A stretch of DNA of 64,000 bases from Edaphochlamys debaryana (lineage: Eukaryota > Chlorophyta > Chlorophyceae > Chlamydomonadales), in assembly GCA_016858145.1 (NCBI GenBank), contig JAEHOE010000152.1, positions 186,001 through 250,000 of the forward strand. The letters are read 5' to 3'. Shown here in pieces: positions 22,762 through 36,923 of this stretch; the first letter of the stretch is position 1, and every line of letters begins with the position of its first letter. The notes under the pieces are model-generated. The model worked only from the letters and a program-made list of their open reading frames with translations, ran no database searches and had not been told where the DNA came from. Position numbers and translations under genes: made by a program.

Positions 22762-24306
22762 GGGGGGGGAGCAGGGGGTGGGGTGGAGTGGGGAGGGGGG
22801 GTGCGCTGGGCCCTGGGCGCTCGGGCGCCAGGGAGCAGACGCGCTCTGCGTGGTGTCCGAAGGTGGCCCACGCTTATAGATGTGATCTCCGTGCGGCTCT
22901 TGGCATGGCGCTTTTCCCCCGGCGCGGGGAGGACGCCCCTGGTCCGCATGCGTGGTTGGGGCCAGACGGTCGGTGGGGGCTGCGGGGCAGGGGGCTAGGT
23001 TGCGGGGCGGGGCGGAGGCTGTGGAGCCGCCTGGGGCTTTTGGTGCGTACGGCGCCGGGGCGGAGGACCAGGGCATTGCGGGGCTGGGTGCAGGTGGTGT
23101 GGACCTGTGCGGACGGTACATTGGCAGGATGGGGGGTGCTTGTGGGCAGGGGTTAAGGGCCTTCGTGGGCCGGAGGTGGCACGGGTTGGGACCTTGTCGA
23201 AGTCGTGGGCAGCGCGGGCAGGTGGGCCCTTGGGCTTGGGGGCGAGTCGGGGACTGGGCCGGGGCCGTGTACCGTGTGCAAGGCATGGCGCATGACGTGC
23301 GTGGAGCGGGGGGCAGGGGACCGTCAGGGAGAAGGTGATTGCTAACGTGCGGCGTAAGGCGATGCGTTTTCAATCGAGAGGGTGCGCCTGGTGTGGCCAG
23401 CTGCGGGCAACTGCCCTCGGCTCCGAAAGGCCCCGTTGCCGCCGGCCCTCCTGGGCCTCAACGGGCTGCTCACTGCCTACAGCCGAGATGGCGGCCGCAC
23501 AGGGCTGTCAAGAGTGCACTGAAGGTGCAGGTCAGGCAGGTCTCCACTTTGGCCCTGTCCGCAGCCCTTACCACAGCGGATCCGCTCCTAGCTGCAGCAG
23601 ACCAACCCTGGAAGCCTGCTATGCTCACTACAACGCTGTGATGAGTGCATTTGCGGAACGCTTCCACCCCTGCGAAGAGGCCCTACAGCTCCGTGCTCCC
23701 TGTGAGCACAGCCAGTGCGGACACGGCGCTGTGGTCCCGAGCAAGACGCAAGGGCACAACAGGCAACCAGCATCATCTCCGCATTACACCTCGCTCAGTC
23801 GCTGGCTCCTCCGCTTGAGCTGCCAGCTCACGACTGCACACCGACACCAAGCCTGGGCCGTCCAATGACGACAGCCTCGCTGGAACCAGCGACGTCAGCC
23901 GACCGGCCCACAGCCCTGGCTCAGAGCCCGGCCCGCACCGTTGGACCGTGCACCCGCAGGTGCCCCTTCGCCTCCAGTCCCCCCCAACGGCAACGCCTCG
24001 CCCCCTATTCTCGTGCGTAGCTACCGCCATCTACTGTACACCCCATCCCTGACCTCATCCCCGCCACTTGTCGCTGCCTCTTCTACTTAGGGCAAGGCAC
24101 CCTGCAGCCTCTGGGCCTGACGCTGTGGAAGCCATACCGCCTGCCGAAGGCGGGTCCGTGGCGGCCGCCGCGCTCCATGCTTCGCCACTCCACCGCTGCT
24201 GATCACTCAGCTGCTATGACGGGGGGCCCCTCCACTCGCTGAGCGGAAGCCTGACGCCCGCCACCCCGAGTTGCCGCTCCAGCCGCTGCGGCTGGGAGCT
24301 CGCGGC
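22762..24306. other. Intergenic region, convergent EED and E2 3' ends
   Basis: No coding exon seen on either strand. The first 600 bases are G-rich. TTACA at 23784-23788 (TGTAA on the minus strand) suits the E2 gene; I found no TGTAA on the plus strand for EED. Confidence 0.6.
23784..23788 (-). terminator. Putative poly(A) signal of the E2 gene
   Basis: TGTAA on the minus strand about 520 bases after the stop codon of the ubiquitin-conjugating enzyme gene. Confidence 0.45.
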
Positions 24307-25534
<1,228 letters not shown>

Positions 25535-26199
25535 TCCTCCCTACTCGCCGCCCAACGATTCTAGCTCCTTCCTTCCTTTGCTTCTGAGAGCTTTCTATGC
25601 AGTCCCTACTCAGTGGGAATAGTCTATGGGTGTCGTGCGAGTGCACCAACGCCTATGGCTATTGTGTCTGGGGACGGGGGCCCTGGGGCCGAGTGAGTAG
25701 CCCTTGCATCTCGCGGGCAAAGTGCCGTAGGCAACTGTTGCACGGTGGACCCCCGCAGCCCCCGTTTGGTTTCTCCTACAGCATAGCAGAGCTCTCGTGT
25801 TGTGAGCTTAGGGATACATTGCGCGGCGACAGACACCTGAGTCGCGCTTCTGTAGCCCACCTCGCGCTCTGTGGGCAGGCGCTGTATCGCCAGGAGTGCT
25901 GATCGCTCGGTGACCCTTAGCTTCGTCGCCCCTCATAGGCGCTTGGCCTGCGATAGTGGGCATCCTGCCAAGCATCATCAGCGCTGCCGACCGACGGTCC
26001 GCGCAAAGAGCCCGGAGGGCAACGAGATGCGTCCCTAAATTGAAGTCCGCTTGACTGAATACCGGGCGTTCGACAAAAAAAACCAGTTGCGGTCGAGCGA
26101 CCTGGCTGCAGGCGGCCAGGACACGACCGCCAGTAGCCTTACCGAGCTCCACCTGGCGCCGCTTCGGACTGCCCCTGCGTGGTCGCCAGCTCGCCCCTC
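25535..26199. other. Divergent promoter region between E2 and coiled-coil genes
   Basis: About 665 bases, less GC-rich than the neighbours, with no coding exon recognised. The coiled-coil reading frame stays open from 26137 to its first ATG at 26200, so an upstream exon for that gene cannot be excluded. Confidence 0.5.
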
Positions 26200-29100
26200 A
26201 TGCAGGGGCTAGGCGAGCTGGGGGAGCCGGGGCGTAGCCGCTCCCCGGCGCCGCTGACCCCCGCCGGCGCCAACGGGGCCTCACCAGGCGGGGGTCTCAA
26301 CCCCAAGGGGGCCGGGGCGGGGGCGGGGGCCTCCGCCGGTCGCCCACGGACCCCCCTGCGCGGCAGCGGCGGCGCCGCCTCCACCCCCACCTCCGCCGAC
26401 AAGGCCGCGGCCTCCCGGGCCTCCCCCTCCCGCCGGGCCCTGGCCGGCGCCAGCGGCCGCGCGCGCATCCCCAGCCAGGGCAGCGCCGGCGCTGGGTCGC
26501 CCGTTGGCGCCGTCCTCAACGGCGACCAGCGCTCCGGCGGTCGGCCCGTGAGCACGGGCCGCTCCCGCATCAACCTGCTGGAGGCGCTCAAGCAGCAGCA
26601 GGCGCAGGCGGCGCAGCAGCAGCAGCGCAGCAGCGGCTCGCAGGTGCAGCTGCAGGCGCTGCTGGCGGCACACGAGGCCGACGTGGCGGCGGCCGCAGCG
26701 GCGGCGGCAGCAGGGGGTGCGGCGGCGGAGCCGACCGCCGCTGCCGGCACCGCCGCCGAGGGCTCCGTGCCGGTCAACCTGCGGGACCTGCCCGCGGGGG
26801 CGCTGCAGCGGCTCGAGAGGCTGCAGCAGCAGCAGCAACAGGCAGCGGCGGCGGCCGCCGCCGCGGGCGTGTACGGCGCGGGGGCGTTCTCGACGCTGGA
26901 GCCCCTGGCCCCGGCCGCTGCCGCCGCCACGCCGGCGGCGGTCCTGGACGCGCCCACGTGGCTCGCCTCCCCGCCCATGCGCTCGCCGCGGACGCCGCTG
27001 GACCCGGCCGACGGCGCCGCCACCGCCCCCGACGGCTCCATCCGCGGCAGCAGCAGCGGCGGGGGCGCGGCGGGCCACGCCGGCCGCGCCATGACCACCG
27101 CCACTGCGCCGGCGGGGGTGCGGGGCCGCGCCTCGACCTCAGCCCTGTCCAGCCTGGGCCTGGGTCTGGGCCTGGGCGCGGAGCCGCAGCAGCCGTCGCT
27201 GCTGGGCCCGTTCGCGTACCGTCGGAGCAGCGGCGCGGGCGCAAGCTACAGCGGCGGGGCCGAGGCCGGGGCCGGCCACGACGGCGGCCCCATCCTAACC
27301 TACCAGCCCGGCTCCATCGGCGGCGCCCCACCAGCCCCTGCTCAGGGCTCCCCACGCTCATTTGCGCAGCCCTCGGCCTCCTTCGCTGGCGGCCCCGTAG
27401 CCCTGTCCGCCCAGGCACCTCAGGGCCTCCCGCTTGACGGGCCCGGGCCCAGCCCAGGCCCAGCCGATGACGCGCCCGCGTCCGCTGCGGTCGTACGGCA
27501 GCTGGTGGCGTTGGTGCACTCGCAGGCGGCCCAGATCCAGAACCTGCAGGCGTCGGTGTCGGAGCTGGCGGCAGCTGCGGCCGCCTCCGACGCCCGCAGC
27601 GGCGGGGCCCGGGAGGTGGATTCGGACAGCCGGCGGTCGCGGGGCGGCGGCAGCGTGTGGACCAGCGCCGGCGGGGCCACGCCGCCGTCGGCCGCCGCCT
27701 CCGCAGCCCTGGCCGCGCCCACGCCGCACGACTCGGCCGCCTCGCTGCGGCGGCAGATTGGGGGCGGGGGCGGGCCCGGGGGGGCTGGGGGGCATGGCGG
27801 GGTGGAGGCGGAGGACTCGGCGGAGGGCTGCGCGGCCGGCGAGGGCGAGGGGCGGGGGCCGGGTTCTGGGGCCGGGGGGGCGGCCCAGGCGGCGCTGCAG
27901 GGCCAGGTGGCAGAGCTCAAGGGGCAGGTGAGGGGGACGGGTAGGCGGGTCAGGAGCTGGGTGCCGTGCGATGCCGCCGTGGGATGACCGAGCGCCGGCC
28001 ATGGAGAGGTGGCCGCCAGTTGGTTCAACTCACTATTGTGCGCTTTGATCTCATGTCCTCTGCAGGTGTCCAAGCTGACGCAGGCGCTCCTCGCAATGCA
28101 GCAGCAGCAGCAGGCGGGGCCGTCGCAGCAGCAAGCGCAGGCGGCGGCTGCGGCGGCGGGGCTGACGGCGGCTCAGGCTCAGCTGGGGCAGCTGCACGCG
28201 CTGCAGCGGGCGGTGGGGGAGCGGCTGGAGGAGCTGGCGGGGCAGGCGGCGGCGCGGGGCGCGGCGGAGGCGGCGGCGGCGGCCGCTCAGGAGCGTCTCG
28301 TGGAGCGACTCGAGGTGGTGGAGGAGTCGCTGTGGGGCGAGCTGCGGGCGCTGCAGGAGCGGCTGGCGGCGGCGGAGCTGGCGTCGGTGGGCTCGGTCTC
28401 GGGCGAGGCCCGCAACGGCGGCGGCGGCGGCGGCGGGCCGGACGCGGCAGAGCAGGTGGCGGCGGCGGCCAGGCTGGAGCGCGAGGTGGCGGCGGTGCGG
28501 CAGCGGCAGGCTGAGCAGGCGGCGGAGCAGGCGGCGGCGGCGCGGGCGCTGGGCGAGCACCGCTCGGCGCTGCGGGAGGTGCACTCGCTGCTGGCGGCGC
28601 TGCGGGACACGCAGCGGGGCCTGGGCGCCGGCGCCGCCGACACTCGCGCGCTGCTGTCGGAGCACCACGCCGTCCTCCGGGCGCTGGAGGCGCAAGGCCG
28701 GCAGCTGGCAGACGGTCAGGCGGAGCTGGCGGAGCGGCTGGGGCAGGTGACGGCGGCGGCGGCGGAAGGGAAGGGTGCCGGGGGGCAGGGCGGCGCCGAG
28801 CGGCGGCGCGAGGCGGACCGGGCCCAGGAGCAGGAGGAGCACCGGGCTCTGCTGACGGAGCACCACGCGCTGCTCGCCACGCTCTCCAGCGGCGCCGTGG
28901 AGCAGGCGGGCTGGCGGCGGAGCGCCGAGGCGGCGCTGGCGGCGCTGGGCGCTCGGCTGGCGGCGCTCGAGTCCGCCGGCGCCGGCGGCGCCGCTGCGTC
29001 GGCGGCGGGCAGTGCCGACGGCGCCCCGTCCTCCAGCAAGCATTCGGACCGGGATCGGGAGCGGGAGCGGGACAGGGAGCAGCGGCGGTTGGAGGAGCGG

Positions 29101-30836
29101 TTGGGGTCGTTGGCGGTTGAGCTGGCGGCGCTGCAGCGGGACCTGGGCCGCCAGGGCGAGAGCCACCGCGAGAGCGTGGACCAGCTGGCCAAGGGCATGG
29201 AGCACGTGGCAGCGTGTCTCATGTCTGCGCTGCTGCCGGCGGCGGCGGCTGGCGGCGGCGGCGGCAGGCTGTCCGCCGACGGCACCGACGGTGGGCCCAT
29301 CGTGACACCGCCGTCTCCGTCCGGGGCCGGGGCACTGGTGCTGGCCTCGGCGGGGCCGGGCGGGGCGCTGTCGGCGGCGGCGGGGTCAACCCTGGGCTCC
29401 TCCGTCGCCGAGTCCGTCTCCGCGGCGGCGGGTGTTGCGGACGTGCGGCGGCAGCTGCGGGCGCTGCAGAAGGAGATGCGGCGGCTGCGGGTGGCGGTGG
29501 CCGCAACCGCAGCGGTGGCGGCGGCGGGGCGGTCCAGCCGCGGCGCCTCTTCGTCTTCCTCCGCCGTGCCAGCGGGGGCGCCAGGCGGCTCCTCCCGCCG
29601 CAGCTCCCAACTGCTGCAGAGCTCCGGCTCCGCCGCTACCGCGGCCGCCGGCGCCTCGCCCCAATCCTCGCTGCACTCAGCGCTGCAGCGGCAGCGGGCG
29701 GCGGCGGAGCAGCGCTCGGGGACCACCGCGGAGGAGGAGGAGGCCGCTGGCGGCGCCGGTGGCGGCGGCGTGCTGGTGCTGGCGGCGGCGGGCGACGCGG
29801 CGGCGGTGTGGGGGCGGCTGGCGGCACTGCACCGGGAGCTGGGGGAGCTGCGGAGCGGGGAGGCGCTGGTGATCGAGGTGCGGGGGGTGGGGGTGCGAGG
29901 GGTGGCGCCAGGGTGCTTGCGTGGGCACTGCCCCGGAGAGGAGCACGGCCGGCGCGTGTTTGGGAGGGGGCGCCGCCTGGCCCTCCAGTAAGCTCCGCCT
30001 GCGACACCCTTCTCAAGCAGCTCGGCTCATCGACGGCAAGGACCCGTGCCGGCCCTCGGCGCACCCTCACAACCTCTCCACATCCACTGAGACCCTCCTT
30101 CCCTCCCCCTCCCTCCCCCCCAGGCCCAGGAGGCCCTGGCCGACCTGGTGGCGGACCTGCGCACCGACCTGGACGCACTGAGGGCGGCGGGGCAGCCGGG
30201 GGCGGGGGCGCACTCGCCAGCGGCCGCGGACACGGGCGCGGGCACTGCGTCGTCGCGCAGCAACCCGCCCACGCCTCGCACCGCCGACGGGCGCGCGACG
30301 TCGGGCGCAGCGGCTTCGCCGCTGCCGCTGTCGCTGCCGTCCGCCGCCGGTGACGTCGGCGGCATGGGCGGCATGGGCGGCGGCGGCCCCGGCAGCAGCG
30401 CGCAGGTGTCTGAGATCATGGCGGTGGTGCAGCGGGTGAACGCCATGCTGGGGGGCAGCCTGTCGCAGGTGGGCAGCAGGGGGGGGGGGGATCGAGAGGG
30501 CCAGGGGACGAGGGGCGGGGGGCCCGGGGTGGTTGGGAGAGGGGCAGCGGGACGGGGCAGAGGATCAGCATGGGGACGGGGGAGTGGGCCTGGGCCGGGG
30601 GCGGGGGTCGGCGCTGCCGTAAGCGCTGTGGCGCGAGCGCTGAGCCTGGGCCTCACGCCTCAGCCGGGGCCACGGTCCTTGGGCCTGAGAGGCTGACCTG
30701 CTGCCCCCACACCCACCGCCCACAGGCGCTGTCCCGCATCGCGGCCCAGGGAGAGGAGATTGCGGAGCTCAGGAAGGCCGTGGCGGCGGTTGCCGGCGGC
30801 GCAGGCGGAGGCGGAGGCGCCCCGGCATCGCAGTGA
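26200..30836 (+). CDS. Large Ala/Gly/Gln-rich coiled-coil protein, function unknown
   Basis: I do not recognise a family. Four exons: 26200-27927, 28066-29877, 30124-30468, 30726-30836; 1331 residues, all joined in phase 0. Residues 1-560 are disordered, rich in Ala, Gly, Pro and Ser with Gln runs. A leucine/glutamine heptad-like segment starts near 577 (VSKLTQALLAMQQQQ) and runs with breaks to about 1180, with recurring EHH-A-x-L elements (LLSEHHAVLRAL, LLTEHHALLATL). The C-terminus (about 1181-1331) holds more short helices. No membrane segment or enzyme motif is visible. Third positions are nearly all G/C, supporting coding. The start is the first ATG of the open frame. It could be a cytoskeletal, basal-body or scaffold protein, but this is a guess. 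Confidence 0.78.
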
Positions 30837-32590
30837 GGCGCACGGCGGAGAGCCGGGCGGCACAGGCCGGGGGGAGGGAGCAGGGGATGAGGGGTGGGGT
30901 GGTTTGCGGGGCGTGGTGCGGGAAGCGTGCGGTGCCGCCAGCGCGGCGGGCTTGTTGCAGTGGGTCGTGGGTGTGAGGAATGTGCAGTCATAGCAGGCGC
31001 GGCTTGATGTGCGTAGCATTGCACGGGTGAGGAAGGCGGCAAGGGAACCATAGCCGTTGTGACTGTAGGGTGGTTGTTCGGCGGCATTCGAGAACTGGCG
31101 CTTATGCGTATATGCGGTGTGCGTGCGTTGTGGTGTGGTGTGCAGCGTAGCGGCGGGCGTCATTCATCCTGCAGCAGGGTGGGGAGGGAGGGGTCGGTGC
31201 GGACTGGAGGCAGCCTCGGGTGGGATTCCCGGGGAGCAGTCTTGAACGCTCGTGTGGCAGGACGCTTGGAAGGGGCGGGCCTCGAGGCGCAGGGCTCACT
31301 AGCGACTATACTTAGTATAGGCCGGTAGACAGCTCGACTCACTGCGGCCCGACCCCTGTGCATCGTTAAGTGTCTTGACAACTGGGAGAAGCGAAGCTTA
31401 TCGCCTTGAGTCTTGTTGCTGGACTTTGCTGGACTGCTGGATTCCTCGATCAGAGCGCCGTATGCGTTCCCTGGTGTCAGGATGGCGTTTGGTAACTGTG
31501 AGAGGGTCTCTGGGTCTCTCGCAGGGGGCGCTGGGCGTGCCAAGGGGACAGCCCTGCACAGACGTCACAGAGCAGGGGCACCCGCGGGGCCAGCCGCACA
31601 CAGCAATGCACATCAACCCGGTGCATGTGCGCCAGGCGCTTGCGTGCTGCTGCTCAACCCCGCGCCCCCGCCGCCCCCTGCCAGAATCCGCGCGGGTACC
31701 GTACCCCTGTTGACGCCCTCAGTCTTCTGCCCTTACAGGCGCCCTCCCCCCCCCCCCCTCCCATCGGGCTCGCTGGCCGCCGCTCTATCTCTTCCTCCGC
31801 TCTCCAATGCTCCGAAAATCATCCCCCCCTCCCCCCCACGCCCCCGACCTAGCCCGGTCACTACGCCCCTCAACCAGCCTACGCACTACGGTTCGTTGAT
31901 GTCTTCTACCCCCACCCTGCCATTCTCCGTCCCGGGTTCCCCCCCAGATCGAGCAGGAGGCCAAGAAATCCGCCCCCGAGCGGCATAAGGCAGTCCCCGT
32001 TTTACCGGCCAAGCGCCTGCGTACGCGCACGTCATACGGCGTGATCCGGGCCTCAGCGGGTGTGCGCGTGATGACAGCTCTGCAGCTGGCGCCGTTTCTC
32101 GCGAGCTGTTTAGCAAGGCACATAGTGCTCACCCCTCACGCCCAATGGCAGCGCCGCCGGGAGCGGAGAGGGTGTCCAGCGCTCTCAAAGTTGCGCCAAC
32201 AGCTCGGGGCGTACTGAGGGTGCGCGGGGGGCCGACACCACGCCCGACTCCTGTAGCTCCGCGCAGATGTCGGAGCGCGCCTGTAGTCGCTTCGAAAGCA
32301 CGCAACGAAGGATAGACGCATATGCTTCTGCAGCGCCCGCGCCTTCGGCTTTAACACGCCGCGAGACGCCCATCGCACGCCAACTGCCAGACGCCCCGCA
32401 GATTACAGGGAGCGAGTACACATACACAGCCGCACTCTATTTATTCAGAGTACCATCCTGCTGCCGGTAGCAGGTAACATTGAGTCCTGAGGCAGGCAAT
32501 CCGCATATGCTGGGTTCTTCGGCCGGCCACCACAGTCGTCACGCGTGGCCCTCCACATAGTTCACTGACACACACGAGCATACGGAATTG
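30837..32590. other. Intergenic region with one unexplained exon-like frame
   Basis: Follows the coiled-coil gene and precedes DUF506-2. Mostly non-coding in appearance; no TGTAA found on the plus strand. It contains a C-run acceptor and an open frame at 31948-32217, listed separately. Confidence 0.5.
31948..32217 (+). CDS. Possible orphan 3' exon
   Basis: A typical C-rich 3' splice site (ag at 31946-31947) is followed by an 89-codon open frame starting IEQEAKKSAPERHK and ending at TGA 32215-32217. Beyond the first 14 codons the codon use is less GC3-biased than in confirmed genes, so only the start looks coding. It may be a relic exon, an alternative end of the upstream coiled-coil gene, or chance. 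Confidence 0.2.
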   Translation: MEQEAKKSAPERHKAVPVLPAKRLRTRTSYGVIRASAGVRVMTALQLAPFLASCLARHIVLTPHAQWQRRRERRGCPALSKLRQQLGAY

Positions 32591-35056
32591 ATGGGAACAC
32601 GCGTATTAGCTCCTGTGGCCCCACCCGGGCCTGGCCATAATAGCAAGAAGATGCCCAAGCGGCCAGACGGCGGGTTCGCGCAAGCCCGCGCCTCTACGTG
32701 CGGGAAAGCAAGCATGCAGAACGGAGGCTTTGGGAGTCTCGTCTTTGATTTCGAGTGCGAGGTGAGTTGAATGCTGTTTTGCCCCAAGGCCGTGGCTTGC
32801 GCCAACGCCACCCAGCCGCATTGTAGTGGCTTCCACAAAGCTCACTTGATGCGATAATCCGGCGTTATTGTTGCGCGGTCGCAGACGGAAGTCACGGGGG
32901 GCGACGCCGCAGCCCCGCGAACGGCGCCGGTTTCGAGCTGCGAGCTCGAACTGCAGCGGATGCGCCTGCTGGTGGAGACACCATCTACCTTCTTTGCAGC
33001 AAAGGTGGGGCGTTTGAAAGGCGCCGCCGCGTTGGTTCCGGCATAATTCTGGTATCCACCTTCGAGGGGGGGAGAAGTCGAGCGGACGCGCGTGCTGTCC
33101 CCGTGCTACCCCGTGTTGTATGCCCCTCCGCCCGGGCCACCCGCGCCCCGAGCTCACCGCCCGCACGCCTCCCACCCGACACTATCTGTCCCCCAGCTCC
33201 TCCGCGACGTGCGCTATTACGCCGACTCCGAGGCCGACCGCGATGCCATCCTGCTGGCTTCCGCGCTGTCGGCGGTGGGGTACTGCGTGGTGGTGCGCTC
33301 GGCGCTGGGCGGCGGCTCGGCATGCTTCAGGTGAGGATAGGGCCCAGCCTTGCGGAGTCTCGACGTGTGGGGGGCCAGACGCCAGAGAGAGTCAGTCACC
33401 TACCGCTAGCACCCTCGGCCCAGACCTCCCGCCCTTGCCCCCCGCCTGACCTGCCCCCTCCCCCGCTCCCAGCCTCGCCTCTGATCGCGCCTTCTGCGCA
33501 GCCCTCTAACTCACCCTCCCGCCCCCCGACCGCCTCCCACCGTCCCCTGTCCCTCGCAGGAACCTGCGTCACGACTTCATCTCAGTGCGCGGCTCTGGCG
33601 ACGCCGCGGGCCAGGAGCTGATCGTGGAGCCGCGCTTCCGGGAGCACTTCACCATCACGCAGCCCACGCCCGAGTTCGAGGCGCTGCTGGCGGCGGCCCC
33701 CGACGTGTTCGTGGGGCCGCGGGCGCGGCTGGTACCCATCGTGGAGGTGCGTGTGTGGGGCCGGAGGTGGGGGGGAGGTTCGAGGGAGGTGGGAGGGCGC
33801 AGGGAGCGGGGGGTGCAGGGGTAACCGGCAGTTGCAGGTGGGGCGTGCGTGGGCGTCGGGCGGCCTCCCACTCCCCCTTCCACACCCGCTCCTAGCCCAG
33901 TGCTGATGCCGTCCTTCCCCCGGCCCCCCGCCCCCTACCTCCCCTCCCCCAACCTCAGGCGCTGTGTGACGGCATGGCCTCCTCGTTCGGGGTCCGCGGC
34001 CTGTCCCTGCCGCCATGGCGCCGCACCGCCTCCATGCTCAGCAAGTGGCTGCCGGCGCGGGCGCGCGACACGGGCGTCTTCCGGCAGGCATCGGCGCCCG
34101 ACCCCGGCCCCGCCTGCGCCCAGCCGCACGGCTCCTCGGCGCCTGGCACCGAGGCCGGCCAGGACCCGGGCCCGTTCCTGGGCCTGGGGTTAGGGTCGGG
34201 CCTGGGCCTGGGCTTCGACTCTGGCTTTGGCATGCGGGTGGACCTGGATGCGCGCATGCACGGGCCCGCGCCCGGGGCCCGGCCGGGCCCAGTGGATCCG
34301 CCTGCGGCGGCTGCCGGCGGCGGCGGACCGTCGCCGTTCGCGCGGCTGAGCGAGCCCGTGCTCCCCTGCCCCTCCAACGCCATCGCCGCCGCCGCCGGTA
34401 CCCCAAGCTCCGGCCGGCTCCAGCGCTGCGCCTCCCAGCGGATGCCCACCTACGGCTTCAGCGAGAGCGCCGTGGCGGTGACGCGGACGGACTCGAGGGC
34501 CTCCCCACCGCCCGCGTCGCCCGCCCCGGCCGGCCCCCACGGCCACCCGGCCGCGCCGCCCTCGCCCGTGCCCGCCCCAGTGGCCGACGACTTCGGTTGG
34601 GGCTTCGTGCCCTTTGGCGGCCGCATCGGCGTGTGCGGCCCGGGATCGATTCGCGACTCGGACGAGGACAGCTTCGGCCAGTCCCCGCCCGCGCCCCCGG
34701 CCCTGCCGCCCCTGCCGGTGGTGATGGAGGGGGAGGCCTCGGAGCCGGCGGCTGCCGGTTACGGAGTCGACACCGGGGCAGGGGCCGTGACGCCCGCGGC
34801 GTGTGGCTCGGGAGCGTGCGGGCGGTCGGCTCCGAGGCGGACCCCCAGCAGCCTTCTGGCCGCGCAGCTGACGGGGCGGGGCGGGGCGGCGGCCAGGGAG
34901 CCGGTGGTGAGCTGCCGGCCGCCCACGCACTGGGAGGCGCCCGTCATCCACCGGGTGCGTCTGTACCCCAGCACAGCCGCCGGCGCCAGCCCCGGCCTAG
35001 GCCCTGAAGGGCAACGCCGGGAGCCCGCGCCGGGCCAAGGCGCGCCTGTGAAATAG
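32591..35056 (+). CDS. DUF506 family protein, copy 2
   Basis: DUF506 (PF04720) member, the most divergent of the five here. Five exons: 32591-32761, 32885-33004, 33197-33330, 33560-33746, 33959-35056; 569 residues in frame. Exon 1 is longer than in copies 1 and 3 (57 codons) but ends FDFECE at the same phase-0 position. Core: SACFRNLRHDFISVRGSGD, LIVEPRFREHFTI, PDVFVGPRARLVPIVE, LSLPPWRR and MLSKWLP. It alone has an intron inside the core (33747-33958), and that intron plus the previous ones have C-rich 3' ends. The C-terminal 330 residues are Pro/Gly/Ala-rich but keep YGFSESAV and PVIHRVR, matching short motifs of the paralogues. Catalytic activity is unproven for the family. Confidence 0.9.
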
Positions 35057-36023
35057 TAGTGAGGGTCGAGCATGTGAAGTGGCGAGCGGGTGAGGAGGCA
35101 TCAGAGGAGGGAGGCATCATGAGAGCGTTCAGGCCTGGTGGCGGAGGAGGTTTAGGTGCAGGCAGCAGCGGTAGTTGAGGAGCTCGGTAGCGGTTTTTTT
35201 TTGCGTTCTTGTTTTGCCGGTAATTCCCCATTTTATCCGTGGCCACCTGGTTGGCAGCACGGAAGCATTCATGAGGGCCTGCCGCCCCCACTGCAGAGAA
35301 GGGCTGTGAGGGCTGCGTGCACTGTACTGCAAGTAGGACGAGCCACTTGCTGCCGTACACTGGAGCCGCGTCCGCCCTCGTGGCGGGCGGGGCACTTGTT
35401 GCCAGGACAAGGGCTGGCCCGGCATGCCGTTTCGCACTTGTTTGGGCCTTGCCTGTGCCATGCACAACCCTTTGCTCCTAGTATCCGGGCGCGTAGGGGG
35501 AGAAGAAGGGGCCAGGAGCCTGCCGGTCGGCAAGTCCACCTCCCCGCCCCTGCCCTAGCCACGGGCCCGCCATCATTGGCGGGGCTTGGGCGCTGCGCAG
35601 TGGGTGTCGCACCCGCGGCAGGGGCGGCTTCTAGGGAGCAGTAGTCAGGCGGATCTTCATAATTGGTATTTCTGTGAGCTCTTAGAGTGCGCATACTCGT
35701 TTCGGGTGCCTCATACCGGGGATCGACCAGGGCCTGATGCAGAGCGCAGGGCACCTCCTAACCCTGCGTTCCAAGTTTTGCATGTGGTTCAATTGAAGCT
35801 TGCCTAACGGGGTAGGGGCCTCGGCCCCATTCCCCGCCTGTAGCGGGTGTTTACATGTGTGTGGCGCATGCGTTGCATGCTCGTTGGCAACACGTGGTTG
35901 CAGGGGGGGGGCGTCTTGTAGCACTGACGTCGACCAGCCCGCCATATGGTAAGGGTTGGGGTTGACAGCAGGGAGTGCCAAGCGCGGCCATGGGCACTGG
36001 CGGCAGGGGCATCCGCGGTAGAT

Positions 36024-36028
36024 TGTAA
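36024..36028 (+). terminator. Putative poly(A) signal of DUF506-2
   Basis: TGTAA about 970 bases after the DUF506-2 stop codon; a second copy in an identical 15-base context lies 260 bases further on. Confidence 0.35.
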
Positions 36029-36923
36029 CACAACCTGCCTCCGAAGCACCTACCTTTCGCACGCAAACCACTCCGGCAGTCGGCTGCCGCACCCGGGCCC
36101 CCGCTGCCACCCCCTGCGCCGCTGCGCGCAGCGACCGGCCTTGCCTACGCGTGACCGAGCGGGCGAGCGCCCTCATCCAAGCAGTCTTCCGCACCAAGTA
36201 CCGGTATGCATGGATCAGCTAGGGCCTAGCCGTTCGCCTGTGTCTCCCAGACCGTTCCGCCGCGCCCCACTTTTACCCCGGAGTGTAACACAACCTGCAC
36301 CAAAGCCCGGCCGTATCCCAAGGCGGCCTGTGTGAGCTGTTGCTTACTGCTTGCAACGGGCTCGTCGCATTGCCGGCTGGTGGGCCAGACCCGGAGTCCC
36401 GGACAGCTGCACACTGCCTTCACCCGCATTGAGCTTGGCAACCGTGTTACGCCCCCTGTGATGCTGGGTTGAAAGCAAAGCGCAACGCAGCGCAGTGCAT
36501 GACGACACGCTTGGCTCCAGGGTCCAGGCCCCCAGTCACCTCGCGGCCGTGACGGTGGTGTGTGAGCAACGCGCAGGCTATGGCCACCACTCCCTGCTTC
36601 CTGCACAGACCAAGCCGAACGGGCAGAAGGCCCATTGGACACCGCCTGCGCATGCCGCCCCTGTGCTGCCCCTGTGCTGCCCGTGTGGTGCACGGGGGCT
36701 ACGCCCGCGATAGCCCGCCGTGCGCTGGCACCATTAGGTACATGTCGAGGGGGGGGTGACGTGTACCGTATGCGGCGTTGGCTCCCGTCGGGGGACGCGA
36801 AGCCCGCCCTAGCCCGCGAGACTCGAGGTGGCTCGTCAGCAACCGGCACCGGAACGTCACGGCGCATCATGCTGTAGTTGCCCTGGCGGTGCCTTGGAGG
36901 CCAGAGGTATCAGTGAACAGTCC

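Noticed and set aside
26281..29726. Long minus-strand frames opposite the coiled-coil gene
   Set aside because: Codon-position bias favours the plus strand, and the minus frames are Ser/Ala/Arg shadows of Ala/Gly/Gln codons.
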